Origin: Castellaniella sp049671645 | Lineage (GTDB): Bacteria; Pseudomonadota; Gammaproteobacteria; Burkholderiales; Burkholderiaceae_B | Reading direction: 5' to 3' | NCBI RefSeq assembly: GCF_049671645.1 | Contig: NZ_JBATVG010000007.1 | Coordinates: 1 to 64,000 of the forward strand | DNA length: 64,000 bases | Shown here: piece after piece, positions 45,319-54,937 of the stretch | Layout: the number at the start of each line of letters is the position of its first letter | How positions within the stretch are numbered: position 1 is the stretch's first letter | Program-made: the position numbers and the translations under genes | The notes under the pieces: model-generated | Database searches by the model: none | The model's input: only the letters and a program-made list of their open reading frames with translations | Told to the model about the DNA's origin: nothing

Positions 45319-45348
45319 CCCGCATGAACTTCAGTTCTGCGGGTTTTT
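45319..45348 (+). terminator. Terminator after tRNA-Leu
   Basis: CCCGCA-t-GAAC pairs with GTTC-TGCGGG around a TTCA loop (45319-45343), one T bulged, and is followed by five T. It lies about 57 bases after the tRNA. Confidence 0.85.
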
Positions 45349-45502
45349 GTTTTATCTCCGTCGCAATTGACGGAAGGATGCATGGGATGAACGATCGTCT
45401 TCCCTGGCTGTGGTGTGTTATTTGGTAACAGCGCTGGCGTTGTGGGGCTGCGTCCCTCAGAATGCTCAAGGGAATATATTTTCCTTTTATTTAGGACTTA
45501 CA

Positions 45503-45712
45503 TTGAAAACAGAAATCGGTATCGTGAAGTGGTTCAACAATGACAAAGGGTTCGGCTTCATCTCGCCCGAATCCGGCGGCAAGGATCTCTTCGCTCACTT
45601 CAGCGAAATTCAAGGCACGGGTCACAGAACTCTTGAAGAGAACCAGCGTGTCTCGTACGTAGTCGGCCAAGGGCAAAAAGGCCCCTGCGCGACGCAGATC
45701 GTAGTGCTCTAA
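45503..45712 (+). CDS. Cold-shock protein, CspA family
   Basis: The 69-residue protein is a single cold-shock domain: GIVKWFNNDKGFGFISPE contains RNP1 (KGFGFI), and KDLFAHF is RNP2. The C-terminus QKGPCATQIVVL is typical. The TTG at 45503 with AGGA seven bases upstream gives the right N-terminus; the longer open frame to 45410 adds non-family sequence. About 150 bases separate it from the preceding terminator, leaving room for a long 5' leader as in cspA genes. Confidence 0.9.
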   Translation: MKTEIGIVKWFNNDKGFGFISPESGGKDLFAHFSEIQGTGHRTLEENQRVSYVVGQGQKGPCATQIVVL

Positions 45713-45788
45713 ACCTCTCGCCTGCGTAGGCAGGCAGTCGTTAGGGTAGAGTGGCGGGTCCCACTGAAACATTGGGCCCGCCGCTTTA

Positions 45789-45834
45789 AAAAGCGAAACC
45801 CGCATGAATCGTTGATTCTGCGGGTTTCGCTTTT
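45789..45834. terminator. Bidirectional terminator between csp and the chemoreceptor gene
   Basis: AAAAGCGAAACCCGCA (45789-45804) pairs with TGCGGGTTTCGCTTTT (45819-45834), extended by GAATC/GATTC with one T bulge and a GTT loop. The A and T runs allow termination of csp from one side and the chemoreceptor gene from the other. The core resembles the terminator at 45319-45348. Confidence 0.92.
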
Positions 45835-45886
45835 GGCGCTGCCGTTGCTGCTTCGGCGGCGATGGCGCGGCCGAAGCCGCGCGGCG

Positions 45887-47509
45887 TTACTGCGCCAGCA
45901 ACAGCTGGGCGGACCGCCCGCTGATGGCGGCCATCGCCGGCCGGGTCGTGGCGCCGTCGACCGGGGCGGTGTTCTCGTCGTCCAGCGCGAAGGTCGCCAC
46001 CAGATCGGCCAGGGTGTCCGCCTGATGATGCAGGCTGGAGGCGGCCGCGGCGGATGCTTCCACCAGGCTGGCGTTCTGGCGGGTGACGCTATCCATCTGC
46101 GTCATGGCCGAATTGATTTCCTCGATGCCTGTGGTCTGCTCGCGGCTGGCGGCGCTGATCTCACCCATGATGCCGGTGACGCGGTGGATGCTGTCCACGA
46201 TGTCCCGCATGATGGCGCCGGCGCGGGACGCCTGCTCGTTGCCCTTGGCCGTGGCTTCGACGGACGTGTCGATCAGGGATTTGATTTCCTTGGCGGCCCC
46301 GGCCGATCGTTGGGCCAGGGCGCGGACTTCGGCGGCCACCACGGCGAAGCCCCGGCCCTGTTCGCCTGCGCGGGCGGCTTCCACGGCCGCATTCAAGGCC
46401 AGGATATTGGTCTGGAAGGCGATGGAATCGATGACGCCGACGATATCGGCGACCTGATGGGACTTGCCGTTGATTTCCCCCATGGTGCCGACCAGCTCGG
46501 TCACGATGGCGCCGCCGTCGGTGGCGGTCCGGGCGGCGGATTCGGCCAGCGAGTTGGCCTGCTGGGCGTTGTCGGCGCTTTGACGCACGGTGGCGGTGAT
46601 CTGTTCCATGGTGGCGGCGGTTTCAGCCAGGGAACCGGCCTGCTGTTCGGTGCGCGATGACAGGTCCAGGTTGCCTTCCGTGATTTGCGCGGAGGCTGCC
46701 GCAATTGCGTTGGAACTGCCGCGCACATCGGTCACGGCCTGGCGCAGATTATCGGTCATGGCGCCCAACGCCGTCAGCAACTGGCCGATTTCGTCGCGGC
46801 CCTGCGCCCGGATCCGTACCGTCAATTGGCGTTGCGCCACCGTGCCCGCCAGATCGACGGCATGGCGCAGCGGCCGGACGATGGAGCGGGTGACGCGCCA
46901 GGCGAACAGCGGCGTCAGGATCAGGGCCAGCAAGGTCGCGATGGCCAGGACGGCCAGCCCCAATTGGCTGGATCGGGCGCTCTGGTCGAACAGTTGCTGC
47001 ACGGAATCGTACTGGCGTTGCGACAATTGATCGATCCGGGCCAGGTGGCCCGCTATCATCTTCGGCAACTGCTGATTGAAGAAGGCATCGGCTTCCCCAT
47101 AGTTGCCGCCGTCCAGATCCTTGAAGGCCTGGTTGCGGCTTTTCAGATAGGCGGTCCGGTCCTGCACCGCTTGCCGCAGCAGGGCGGCGGCGTCGGGGCT
47201 GTTCAGCATGTCGGCCAGTTGCAGGCTGATTTTCTGCGTCTGTTCGTCGGACGCAGCAATCGAAACCTTCAGCGTGCGCAGCGTGTCCGGGTCCGCAGCC
47301 AGCGTGGCCTGCGTCTGATTGGCATTGATGCTGATCTGGCGGGAGAGTTGCTGCAGCAGATCGCTGGTCTGCAGGCGGTTGTTCAGTTCCTGGTTGTCCT
47401 GTTGCGAATCCAGGATGCGCCAGGCGCCGATGCCCGACAGGATCAGCAGCAGGATCACCACGAAGCTGAAGCTCAGGCTCAGCCGGGTACTGATTTTCAG
47501 ATTGCGCAT
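45887..47509 (-). CDS. Methyl-accepting chemotaxis protein
   Basis: The 540-residue receptor has a helix near residue 10-30 (LSLSFSFVVILLLILSGIGAWRIL), a periplasmic four-helix-bundle sensor, a second helix around residue 190-210, a HAMP linker and a signalling domain. The hairpin tip VIDSIAFQTNILALNAAVEAARAGEQGRGFAVVAAEVR is conserved. The C-terminus lacks a CheR-tethering pentapeptide. I used ATG 47509 rather than the TTG at 47530. The ligand is not predictable. Confidence 0.92.
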   Translation of the reverse strand: MRNLKISTRLSLSFSFVVILLLILSGIGAWRILDSQQDNQELNNRLQTSDLLQQLSRQISINANQTQATLAADPDTLRTLKVSIAASDEQTQKISLQLADMLNSPDAAALLRQAVQDRTAYLKSRNQAFKDLDGGNYGEADAFFNQQLPKMIAGHLARIDQLSQRQYDSVQQLFDQSARSSQLGLAVLAIATLLALILTPLFAWRVTRSIVRPLRHAVDLAGTVAQRQLTVRIRAQGRDEIGQLLTALGAMTDNLRQAVTDVRGSSNAIAAASAQITEGNLDLSSRTEQQAGSLAETAATMEQITATVRQSADNAQQANSLAESAARTATDGGAIVTELVGTMGEINGKSHQVADIVGVIDSIAFQTNILALNAAVEAARAGEQGRGFAVVAAEVRALAQRSAGAAKEIKSLIDTSVEATAKGNEQASRAGAIMRDIVDSIHRVTGIMGEISAASREQTTGIEEINSAMTQMDSVTRQNASLVEASAAAASSLHHQADTLADLVATFALDDENTAPVDGATTRPAMAAISGRSAQLLLAQ

Positions 47510-47787
47510 GGCGGGGTCTCGTGGAGGCAAGGGCCGGGCTATGTTAATGGAGATGCGCCGGATTGTGATCCTGCAACACCATCTTTCTGATATACCAGAA
47601 TGTTATGAGGCCAGGATGGCGCGGCCGATCGGGTGATACTTTGATACATGTCCTATGCTATTCTGAGGTCGTCCTCAAGTGTGGACTGACATCTGACGAG
47701 CAGGTGGCGTCCCGCGATTGCAGGGGAACCAGGATGGAGCGCTGTGTGACGATCGGAGGGTCGTGGGTCAAGTACGGGGTGACACCG

Positions 47788-48648
47788 ATGCGTGTGGCGC
47801 AGGGCCTGTTGTGCGCCTTGCTGTGCGTCTGCGCGTTGGGGCAGGCGATTGCGCAGGGTCCTGTCAGGACGCTGACTTATTTTCCGGTGGGCCCCATCTA
47901 CGAATATCGCTGGAAGGTGCTTGAATTGGCGCTGGATCACGTTCGCAAGGCCGAAGGGGTTGCGATCGAGCTGCAGCCCTACGACGAAAAAGTCACACAG
48001 AATCGGGGCATCCATCTGCTGCAAAGCGGTGCGATCGATGTCATTGCCCTGGGGACCGACCCCGAACGCGAAGTGGCGATGCGGCCGATCCGGATCGATA
48101 TTTCCCGCGGGATCGTCGGCTACCGGGTGTTTCTGATTTCCGAGCCTGACCAGGACCGCATTGCGCGGATGGACGACGATGCGTTCAGGAAGCAACTGAC
48201 CTTTGGCCTGAGCAGCCAGTGGGCGGACGTGCCCGTCATGCGGGCCAACGGCTACACGGTTGTTACGGCAACGGAATACGACCGCCTCTTTCCCATGCTG
48301 GCCGCCCATCGCTTCGATGCCCTGCCCCGGGGAATCGGCGAGGCCGGCATCGAACTGAAGGCTCAGCGCCAGACCTATCCGCAGCTGGCCATCGAAAACA
48401 CCCGCGCCCTGTTTTTCCCCTATCCCATCTATTTCTGGGTCAGCCTCGATGATGTGAAATTGGCCGGGCAGATCGAACGGGGCCTGGATGCCGCGCTGGC
48501 CGATGGCTCGTTCCAGCGGTTGTTCCAGACTTATCATGCCTCGGTGATCAAGGATCTGAAACGTTCCACGCGCCGGGTCATCCGCCTCGACAATCCCTTG
48601 TTGTCCGCCGATGCGGCGGAAATCGATACCCGATGGTGGTGGCGCTGA
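47788..48648 (+). CDS. Periplasmic solute-binding protein, family 3-like
   Basis: The 286-residue protein has a clean signal peptide (MRVAQGLLCALLCVCALGQAIAQ) and a bilobed binding-protein fold ending in an AGQIERGLDAALADGSFQRLFQTYH segment, as in extracellular family 3 proteins. ATG 47788 gives the signal peptide directly; ATG 47734 with AGGGG upstream is an alternative. It is followed 16 bases later by a hybrid kinase and has no transporter genes, so it is probably a ligand-sensing partner of that kinase. Confidence 0.8.
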   Translation: MRVAQGLLCALLCVCALGQAIAQGPVRTLTYFPVGPIYEYRWKVLELALDHVRKAEGVAIELQPYDEKVTQNRGIHLLQSGAIDVIALGTDPEREVAMRPIRIDISRGIVGYRVFLISEPDQDRIARMDDDAFRKQLTFGLSSQWADVPVMRANGYTVVTATEYDRLFPMLAAHRFDALPRGIGEAGIELKAQRQTYPQLAIENTRALFFPYPIYFWVSLDDVKLAGQIERGLDAALADGSFQRLFQTYHASVIKDLKRSTRRVIRLDNPLLSADAAEIDTRWWWR

Positions 48649-48664
48649 TGTGGATGCGGCTTGA

Positions 48665-51600
48665 ATGAAGACGACGTCGACTCTGTCCAGGCGCCTGTTG
48701 CGGTCGATGCTGCCGTGGTACCTGCTGGCCATCATCGGTCTGGTGGCGGTGCAGTTGACCATACAGTACGTCAGCATCAGCCGGGCGGTGTCCAGCGATC
48801 TGGCCTCGCTGGGCCGCACCATCGAGCCGACGGTGACGGACGCGGTCTGGGAACTGGATCGCGGGCAGTTGCTCAAGGCATTGGACAGCGTGCGGCAGAA
48901 TGCGATCATCAGCGGCGTGCAGGTCGTCTCCTCTGATGGCGATGTCCTGGCCGAGCGCAACTGGCCGCGCTCGGCCGCCGACATGAGCCGCTCCATCCTG
49001 TTCGTGAGCGGACATAGCGTCGTCGTGCCGCTGCATCATCCCTCGGCGGAGGGCGATATGCAGATGATCGGCACACTGGACCTCTACACCGCCCCTTCCG
49101 TGATCTGGGACAGGATCAAGTACAGCTTTGTGATCGTGCTGCTGAATTTCATCGTTCTCAGCGGCATTCTGTGGCTGCTCTTCGTCTGGGCGATCCGCAG
49201 CCGGCTCTCGAAGACGCTGGCCTCTGTCGTGTCGGTCGTCAAAAGCTGGCGTTTCGATGGCGACGGCGTCCAGGCCGCGCCGCTGTCATATCCGTATGCC
49301 GACGAACTGGGCGAACTGGTGGACGCCTTGCGCGACAGCCGCCTGCGGCTGTCGGCCTCGATGCGCGAGCTCGAGGAATTCAACCAGACGCTGGAATCGA
49401 AAGTCGAGGTCCGCACGCGGGAACTGCAGCAGGCCAAGGAAACCGCCGAGGACGCCACACGTGTGAAGTCCGACTTCCTGGCCACCATGAGCCATGAAAT
49501 CCGCACGCCGATGAATGCCATTCTGGGGATGCTGTATCTGGCGCTCAAGGAAGACATGTCCCCCAATCTGCACAATCGGCTGGCCAAGGCCCAGGGCGCG
49601 GCGCAGTCGCTGCTGGGCATCATCAACGACGTGCTGGATTTTTCCAAGCTGGAAGCCGGCAAGCTGGTGGTCGAGCAGGTTGAGTTCGAACTCGAAACGG
49701 TGCTGGAACGCCTCGTGGACGCCGTCGGCCTGCAGGCCGAGGCCAAGGGCGTCGAGTTCCTGATCCGGCACGACCCCGCCATCCCGACATTGCTGGTGGG
49801 CGACCCGCTGCGCCTGGGCCAGGTGCTGCTCAATCTGTGCGGCAATGCGGTCAAGTTCACGGAACAGGGCGAAGTCGAATTGGCGCTGCTGTGCCAGGAG
49901 CAGGATGCGAGCGGCGTCACGATCCGGGTCTGCGTGCGCGATACCGGCATCGGCATGTCGCCCGACCAGACCCAGGCGCTGTTCCAGAAATTCACCCAGG
50001 CCGATCAATCCATGACGCGCCGCTACGGCGGCACGGGGCTGGGCCTGGCGATTTGTAAAAGCCTGGCGGAACTGATGGGCGGGCGCCTGTGGGTGGACTC
50101 CTCCCTGCCGGGACGGGGCACGGTGATGTGCTTTACCGTGCGGCTGGCCGTGGCCCGGCAGGCGCAGGATTCCCAGCGCCAGTTGCTGGAGCGCATCGGG
50201 GCGCGGCTGCAGGGTTGGCGGGTGCTGGTCGTGGATGACAATCCCGTGTCGGTGGAAATCCTGTCCGAGATGCTGAGGTTCTTCCAGCTTGACGTCAGCA
50301 CTGCCAGCCATGGGGCGCAGGCCCTGACCATGCTGCGGCAAGCCAGCGGCAGGCCCTACGATCTGGTCTTGATGGACTGGCGCATGCCCGGCATGAATGG
50401 CGACGAGGTGGCCGGGCGCATCCAGACGGATCCCGCCATCGCTCACCAGCCCAAGATCGTGATGGTGACCGCCTACGGCAGTGAGGACGTCATGCGCCGG
50501 GCGGCTCAGACCGGCATGGACGGTTTCCTGATCAAACCGGTCTCGCCTTCGTCGCTGCTGGATACGATGCTGTCCGTGCTGGGCCGGGGCCGCTTGATGC
50601 CGGATCTCTATGGCGGACAAGCCGCGCCGGACAGGCTGGCCGGCGATACGGGGCTGGCGGGCGCCCGGATACTGCTGGTCGAGGACAATGACATCAATCG
50701 CGAATTCGCCGTGGAACTGCTGCGCGGCGAAGGCATATCGGTCGACGAGGCCGTCGACGGGCGCGAGGCGGTGGACCGGGTTCAGCGCAAGCACTATGAC
50801 GCGGTGCTGATGGATATCCAGATGCCCGTCATGGATGGCCTGCAGGCGGCGCGGCGCATCCGTCGCCTGGGGCAGGCGGCGGGCGGGGCGCGTCTTGCCG
50901 AACTGCCCATCATCGCCATGACGGCATTGGCGATGGCCTCGGATGCGCAGGCCAGCCAGGATGCGGGCATGAACGATCATGTCACCAAGCCGATCGATCC
51001 GGACCATCTGCTGGCGACGCTCATCCGATGGGTGAAAGTGCCGGCTGACCGGGCCGGAGGTCCGGTGGCGTTGCCGGCAGAAAGCGAGCCAAGCCGTTTG
51101 CCCGACGATCTGCTGGCTCTGGCGCATCTGGATGCCGCCGACGGCGTGCGCCGCATCGGCGGGCGGGCGCAATCGTATCGCAAGCAATTGCGGCGCTTTC
51201 GGGCGCAATACGAGGGCGCCATCGCGCAGATGCGGAACCACTTGGCGCAGGAAGGCGTGGGCGCGGCCGAGGCGCATTGTCATATGCTCAAGGGCGTGGC
51301 CGGCAACATCGGCGCGCGCGCGCTGTTTGCCTGCGTGTCGCAGATCGATGCCCGGCTCAAACAGGGCCTGCCCCCCGATGATGCTTCGCTGGACCAGGCG
51401 GAAGCCCTGCTGCGGGACGTGCTGGCCGACATCGATTCCCTGCCCGAGGACGATGCTTCCGCAGGGCTGCCTGCCGCTCCGTTGTCATCCGCTGCCGTGC
51501 ACGGCCTGCTGGCGCGCTTGCGGCAAGCGATCGAATCCGACCTCGGGGCCGCCGAAGCGCTGCTCGATGAACTACGCCAGGGGGCGGCGGGCACGCCGCT

Positions 51601-51706
51601 CCTGAGCCATCTCGAGGACATCGCCGAGCGGGTGGACCGCTTCGACCTGGATGCCGCCCTGGCGCTGATCGAGAAAATTCCTGTTCCGCCGGAGCGCGCC
51701 ACGTGA
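48665..51706 (+). CDS. Hybrid sensor histidine kinase with two REC domains and HPt
   Basis: The 1013-residue protein has two membrane helices (about residues 13-35 and 155-180) flanking a small periplasmic region. A linker and coiled coil lead to HisKA (FLATMSHEIRTPMN, His near 277), an HATPase domain (GNAVKFTEQG, DTGIGMS, GGTGLGLAI), REC1 (VLMDWRMPGMNG), REC2 (VLMDIQMPVMDG) and an HPt with AHCHMLKGVAGNIGA near residue 870. All phosphorelay residues are present. Its last bases overlap the next gene (GTGA). It probably passes phosphate to the dual-REC GGDEF-EAL protein. Confidence 0.92.
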   Translation: MKTTSTLSRRLLRSMLPWYLLAIIGLVAVQLTIQYVSISRAVSSDLASLGRTIEPTVTDAVWELDRGQLLKALDSVRQNAIISGVQVVSSDGDVLAERNWPRSAADMSRSILFVSGHSVVVPLHHPSAEGDMQMIGTLDLYTAPSVIWDRIKYSFVIVLLNFIVLSGILWLLFVWAIRSRLSKTLASVVSVVKSWRFDGDGVQAAPLSYPYADELGELVDALRDSRLRLSASMRELEEFNQTLESKVEVRTRELQQAKETAEDATRVKSDFLATMSHEIRTPMNAILGMLYLALKEDMSPNLHNRLAKAQGAAQSLLGIINDVLDFSKLEAGKLVVEQVEFELETVLERLVDAVGLQAEAKGVEFLIRHDPAIPTLLVGDPLRLGQVLLNLCGNAVKFTEQGEVELALLCQEQDASGVTIRVCVRDTGIGMSPDQTQALFQKFTQADQSMTRRYGGTGLGLAICKSLAELMGGRLWVDSSLPGRGTVMCFTVRLAVARQAQDSQRQLLERIGARLQGWRVLVVDDNPVSVEILSEMLRFFQLDVSTASHGAQALTMLRQASGRPYDLVLMDWRMPGMNGDEVAGRIQTDPAIAHQPKIVMVTAYGSEDVMRRAAQTGMDGFLIKPVSPSSLLDTMLSVLGRGRLMPDLYGGQAAPDRLAGDTGLAGARILLVEDNDINREFAVELLRGEGISVDEAVDGREAVDRVQRKHYDAVLMDIQMPVMDGLQAARRIRRLGQAAGGARLAELPIIAMTALAMASDAQASQDAGMNDHVTKPIDPDHLLATLIRWVKVPADRAGGPVALPAESEPSRLPDDLLALAHLDAADGVRRIGGRAQSYRKQLRRFRAQYEGAIAQMRNHLAQEGVGAAEAHCHMLKGVAGNIGARALFACVSQIDARLKQGLPPDDASLDQAEALLRDVLADIDSLPEDDASAGLPAAPLSSAAVHGLLARLRQAIESDLGAAEALLDELRQGAAGTPLLSHLEDIAERVDRFDLDAALALIEKIPVPPERAT

Positions 51707-53940
51707 ACCTGCCTCTTCCCTCGTCCGGCGCGCCGCTGGGCGCCGCCGACCGTCCCCGGTTGCTGATCGTCGATGATGCGGCCGTCAACCTGCATATGCT
51801 GGTCGGCGTGTTTCGGGAAGACTACGCCATCTCCGCGGCCACCAGCGGGCGCAAGGCCATCGAGATGGCTGGCCGCGAACCGCGTCCCGACCTGATCCTG
51901 CTCGACATCCAGATGCCGGACATGGATGGCTACGAAGTGCTGACGGCCCTGAAAGCGGATGCGGCGACGTCGGATATCCCGGTGATCTTCGTGACCGCGC
52001 TGGCCGAGGCGGCGGACGCCGCGCGCGGCCTGCTGATGGGGGCGGCGGACTACGTCACCAAGCCCATCAATCCGGAATTGTTCAAGACCCGCGTCCGCAA
52101 CCAGCTCGAGCTGGCCCGGTACCGGCGGATGCCGTCGGCATTCGACATCCTGCCGCAGGCGGCGCAGGCGCAGGCTGCGACCCTGCTGGTGGTCGATGAC
52201 GTGCCTGAGAACATCCATGAACTGCTGGCGGCCCTGCGCGACGAGTTCCGCATCCAGGTGGCCAGCGACGGCGCCCGGGCGCTGGAGATCGTCCAGGGGA
52301 CGGCGCCCCCCGATCTGGTGCTGCTCGACATCCAGATGCCGGGCATGGACGGCTATGAGGTCTGTCGGCGCATCAAGTCCGCGCCATCGGGCCGGCACAT
52401 GCCGGTGATGTTCGTCACCGTGATCGACGACACGCAGGACAAGCTGCGGGGCTTCGCCCTGGGCGCGGCGGATTACGTCACCAAGCCTTTCGATATCGAG
52501 GAGGTCCGTGCGCGGGTGCGGGCCCACCTGGAATTGGCGCGTCTGCGCCGCTTCCTGGAGGACCTGGTGGCGCAGCGCACGGCCATGCTACAGGTCAGCG
52601 AGGAAAAATACCGGATACTGACCCATCGCGACCCCTTGACCGGGCTGCCGAACCGGGTCCTGTTCGCGGAATTGCTGGCGCATGCCATCCAGATGGCCGG
52701 CTACGGTTCGGGGCGCTTCGCCTTGCTGTGCCTGGATCTGGATAAATTCGCCGCGATCAACGAAACCCAGGGGCATGGGCAGGGCGACCGGGTGCTGGTG
52801 CAGGTGGCCCAGCGCTTGCGCGGCCTGCTCTCGGAACACGATGCCCTGGCCCGGGTCGGCGGCGACGAGTTCTATCTGATCCTGGACCGGGATCAGGGGG
52901 AACAGGGCACGGATCTGGCCGCGCAGCGTCTGCTCGATGCCCTGGCCGTCCCATTCGAAGTCGATGGCCGGGAGATCTACGTCAGCGCCGGTATCGGCGT
53001 GGCCTTGTATCCCGAGGACGGCGAGACGGCGGAAGTCCTGCTGAGCCGCGCGGATGCGACGCTGCACCAGGCCAAGGTGGATGGGCGGGGCAGCCTGCGA
53101 TTCTTTTCGCCCGAGATCATGCTGCGCGCCCAGGAGCGCCTGTCGCTGGAGGCCGAACTGCGCCGCGCGCTGGAGCAGGGGGAATTCCGGGTGCATTATC
53201 AGCCGCAGTTTCACCTGGGGCAGCGGGCGGTCACGGGGCTGGAAGCCCTGGTGCGCTGGCAGCATCCGCAGCGCGGCCTGATCGCGCCGGGGGAATTCAT
53301 TTCCCTGGCCGAGGAAAGCGGCCTGATCGTGCCGCTGGGCCACTGGGTGCTGCAGGAAGTCGGGCGTCAATTGCGGCAATGGCGCGACGAAGGCCGGGCG
53401 CCCGGCTATGTCGCAGTCAATCTGTGCGCCCTGCAGCTGGATTGCGACGGTTTCGCCGAATCCGTGCAGGCCGTGCTGCAGGCCAACGGACTGGAGCCCG
53501 AGCGCCTGGAGCTGGAAATCACCGAAAGCTGCCTGATGGCCGACCGTGTCCGCGCCAGCGCGGCGCTGGAAACCCTGCGCCGCCTGGGCGTGCGCCTGTC
53601 CATCGACGACTTCGGCACGGGCTATTCATCCATGTCCTATCTGCAGCATCTGAAGGTGCATCGACTGAAGATCGATATGTCCTTCATCCGGGACCTGGAA
53701 ACCAACCCCAGCAATGTCTCGATCGTCACGGCCATCATCGCCCTGGGCCACAGCCTGGGGCTGGACATCGTCGCCGAAGGGGTCGAGACCCCGCAGCAGC
53801 TGGATCATCTGCGGCGCCTGGGCTGCGATCTGATCCAGGGCTACCTGGTCGGCCGGCCGGTGCCTTCGCCGCAGGCGCTGGACCTGCAGTTCGGGGCCGG
53901 CCATCCCATGGCGGCGATCATGGGCGGCCCGGGCGCCTGA
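51703..53940 (+). CDS. Response regulator with two REC, GGDEF and EAL domains
   Basis: The 745-residue protein carries REC1 (LILLDIQMPDMDG), REC2 (LVLLDIQMPGMDG), a GGDEF domain with an intact GGDEF and an EAL domain with EALVRW, ELEITES and IDDFGTGYSS. Both c-di-GMP synthesis and hydrolysis motifs look intact. The inhibitory RxxD before GGDEF reads SEHD, so feedback inhibition may be lost. Its GTG start overlaps the kinase stop by four bases. It is the likely output of the upstream phosphorelay. Confidence 0.93.
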   Translation: MNLPLPSSGAPLGAADRPRLLIVDDAAVNLHMLVGVFREDYAISAATSGRKAIEMAGREPRPDLILLDIQMPDMDGYEVLTALKADAATSDIPVIFVTALAEAADAARGLLMGAADYVTKPINPELFKTRVRNQLELARYRRMPSAFDILPQAAQAQAATLLVVDDVPENIHELLAALRDEFRIQVASDGARALEIVQGTAPPDLVLLDIQMPGMDGYEVCRRIKSAPSGRHMPVMFVTVIDDTQDKLRGFALGAADYVTKPFDIEEVRARVRAHLELARLRRFLEDLVAQRTAMLQVSEEKYRILTHRDPLTGLPNRVLFAELLAHAIQMAGYGSGRFALLCLDLDKFAAINETQGHGQGDRVLVQVAQRLRGLLSEHDALARVGGDEFYLILDRDQGEQGTDLAAQRLLDALAVPFEVDGREIYVSAGIGVALYPEDGETAEVLLSRADATLHQAKVDGRGSLRFFSPEIMLRAQERLSLEAELRRALEQGEFRVHYQPQFHLGQRAVTGLEALVRWQHPQRGLIAPGEFISLAEESGLIVPLGHWVLQEVGRQLRQWRDEGRAPGYVAVNLCALQLDCDGFAESVQAVLQANGLEPERLELEITESCLMADRVRASAALETLRRLGVRLSIDDFGTGYSSMSYLQHLKVHRLKIDMSFIRDLETNPSNVSIVTAIIALGHSLGLDIVAEGVETPQQLDHLRRLGCDLIQGYLVGRPVPSPQALDLQFGAGHPMAAIMGGPGA

Positions 53941-53965
53941 GCGCGCCGGATGCGGGCTTGCGCGT

Positions 53966-54937
53966 CTACGCCCGCACCTCCTGACGCTGGAACACCACGT
54001 ACCCTGCCGTGAACAGCAGCATCACCGCCGCGATCAAACCGGTGAATTGCGGCCAGACGATGGCCAGACTTTCGGACAGGGGCAGGGGGCTGCCCAGCAG
54101 GGCGCCCTGGATCTGCGACAGGAACACCGGCCCCAGTGCGCGGGTGGCGGGGCTCAACAGTGTGATGGCGGTGTCGCTGAACAAGGTGGCGGGCGATAGA
54201 TGCAGCAGGCCCTGTTGCCAGGCGACGGTCCGCAGGTCCATGCCGCCGCTCATGACGGTGGCCAGGTCCGGCGGGGCGATGGCCTGAGCCAGGGCGGGGG
54301 CCAGCATTGGCCACAGCAGGGCGCAGAACAGCCACAAGCCCAGGGCCACCAGGGCCGAGGTGGAGGCGGAGCGGAACAGGACGGAACACAGCATGGCCAC
54401 GGCCAGCCAGACGCCGGCGTAGGCCAGGGCGGCGATCAGGAAGGCTAGCGAACGCACGACCTCCTCCGCCCCGGGAGGCACGCCCAGCAGGATCAGGCCG
54501 GCCCCCATCACCAGCAGCCACAGGCTGACCAGGCAGACGGCCAGGGCGGTCAGGCCCGCCAGGAACTTGCCCATCAGCAGCGCGTCGCGGTAGATGGGCT
54601 GCGACAGGATGCGGCTGAGCGTGCGGCGGCTGTATTCGCCGTTGACGGCGTCGAACCCCAGGCCGATGGCGACCAGCGGGATCAGGAATCCCAGCAGGGC
54701 GGCAAAAGAGGGCAGGGGGGCCTGGGCGTCGGTGAACAGGCGCAGGAAGACGAAAGGGTCGGACGAAGTCGTCTGGCGGATGCCCTGGATGGCGCCGTAC
54801 AGGGCGGCGGCGGCCGTCAGGACGACCAGCCATTCCAGCAGGCGCATGCGGGCGCTGCCCAAGTGGTCGGCCAGTTCCTTGGACAACACGGCGCCCAGGC
54901 CGTGCCAGGGGGAGCCCATGCGGGAAGTGCGATTCAT
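53966..54937 (-). CDS. ABC-2 type permease
   Basis: The 323-residue protein has six likely helices and the NosY-like segment FDAVNGEYSRRTLSRILSQPIYRDALLMGKFLAG, an ABC-2 permease landmark. Its start overlaps the stop of the ATPase gene by four bases (54934-54937), so the two act as one exporter. The cargo is unknown. Confidence 0.9.
   Translation of the reverse strand: MNRTSRMGSPWHGLGAVLSKELADHLGSARMRLLEWLVVLTAAAALYGAIQGIRQTTSSDPFVFLRLFTDAQAPLPSFAALLGFLIPLVAIGLGFDAVNGEYSRRTLSRILSQPIYRDALLMGKFLAGLTALAVCLVSLWLLVMGAGLILLGVPPGAEEVVRSLAFLIAALAYAGVWLAVAMLCSVLFRSASTSALVALGLWLFCALLWPMLAPALAQAIAPPDLATVMSGGMDLRTVAWQQGLLHLSPATLFSDTAITLLSPATRALGPVFLSQIQGALLGSPLPLSESLAIVWPQFTGLIAAVMLLFTAGYVVFQRQEVRA

Noticed and set aside
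45410..45502. Upstream extension of the cold-shock gene
   Set aside because: The added residues do not belong to the cold-shock fold, and a good ribosome site precedes TTG 45503.
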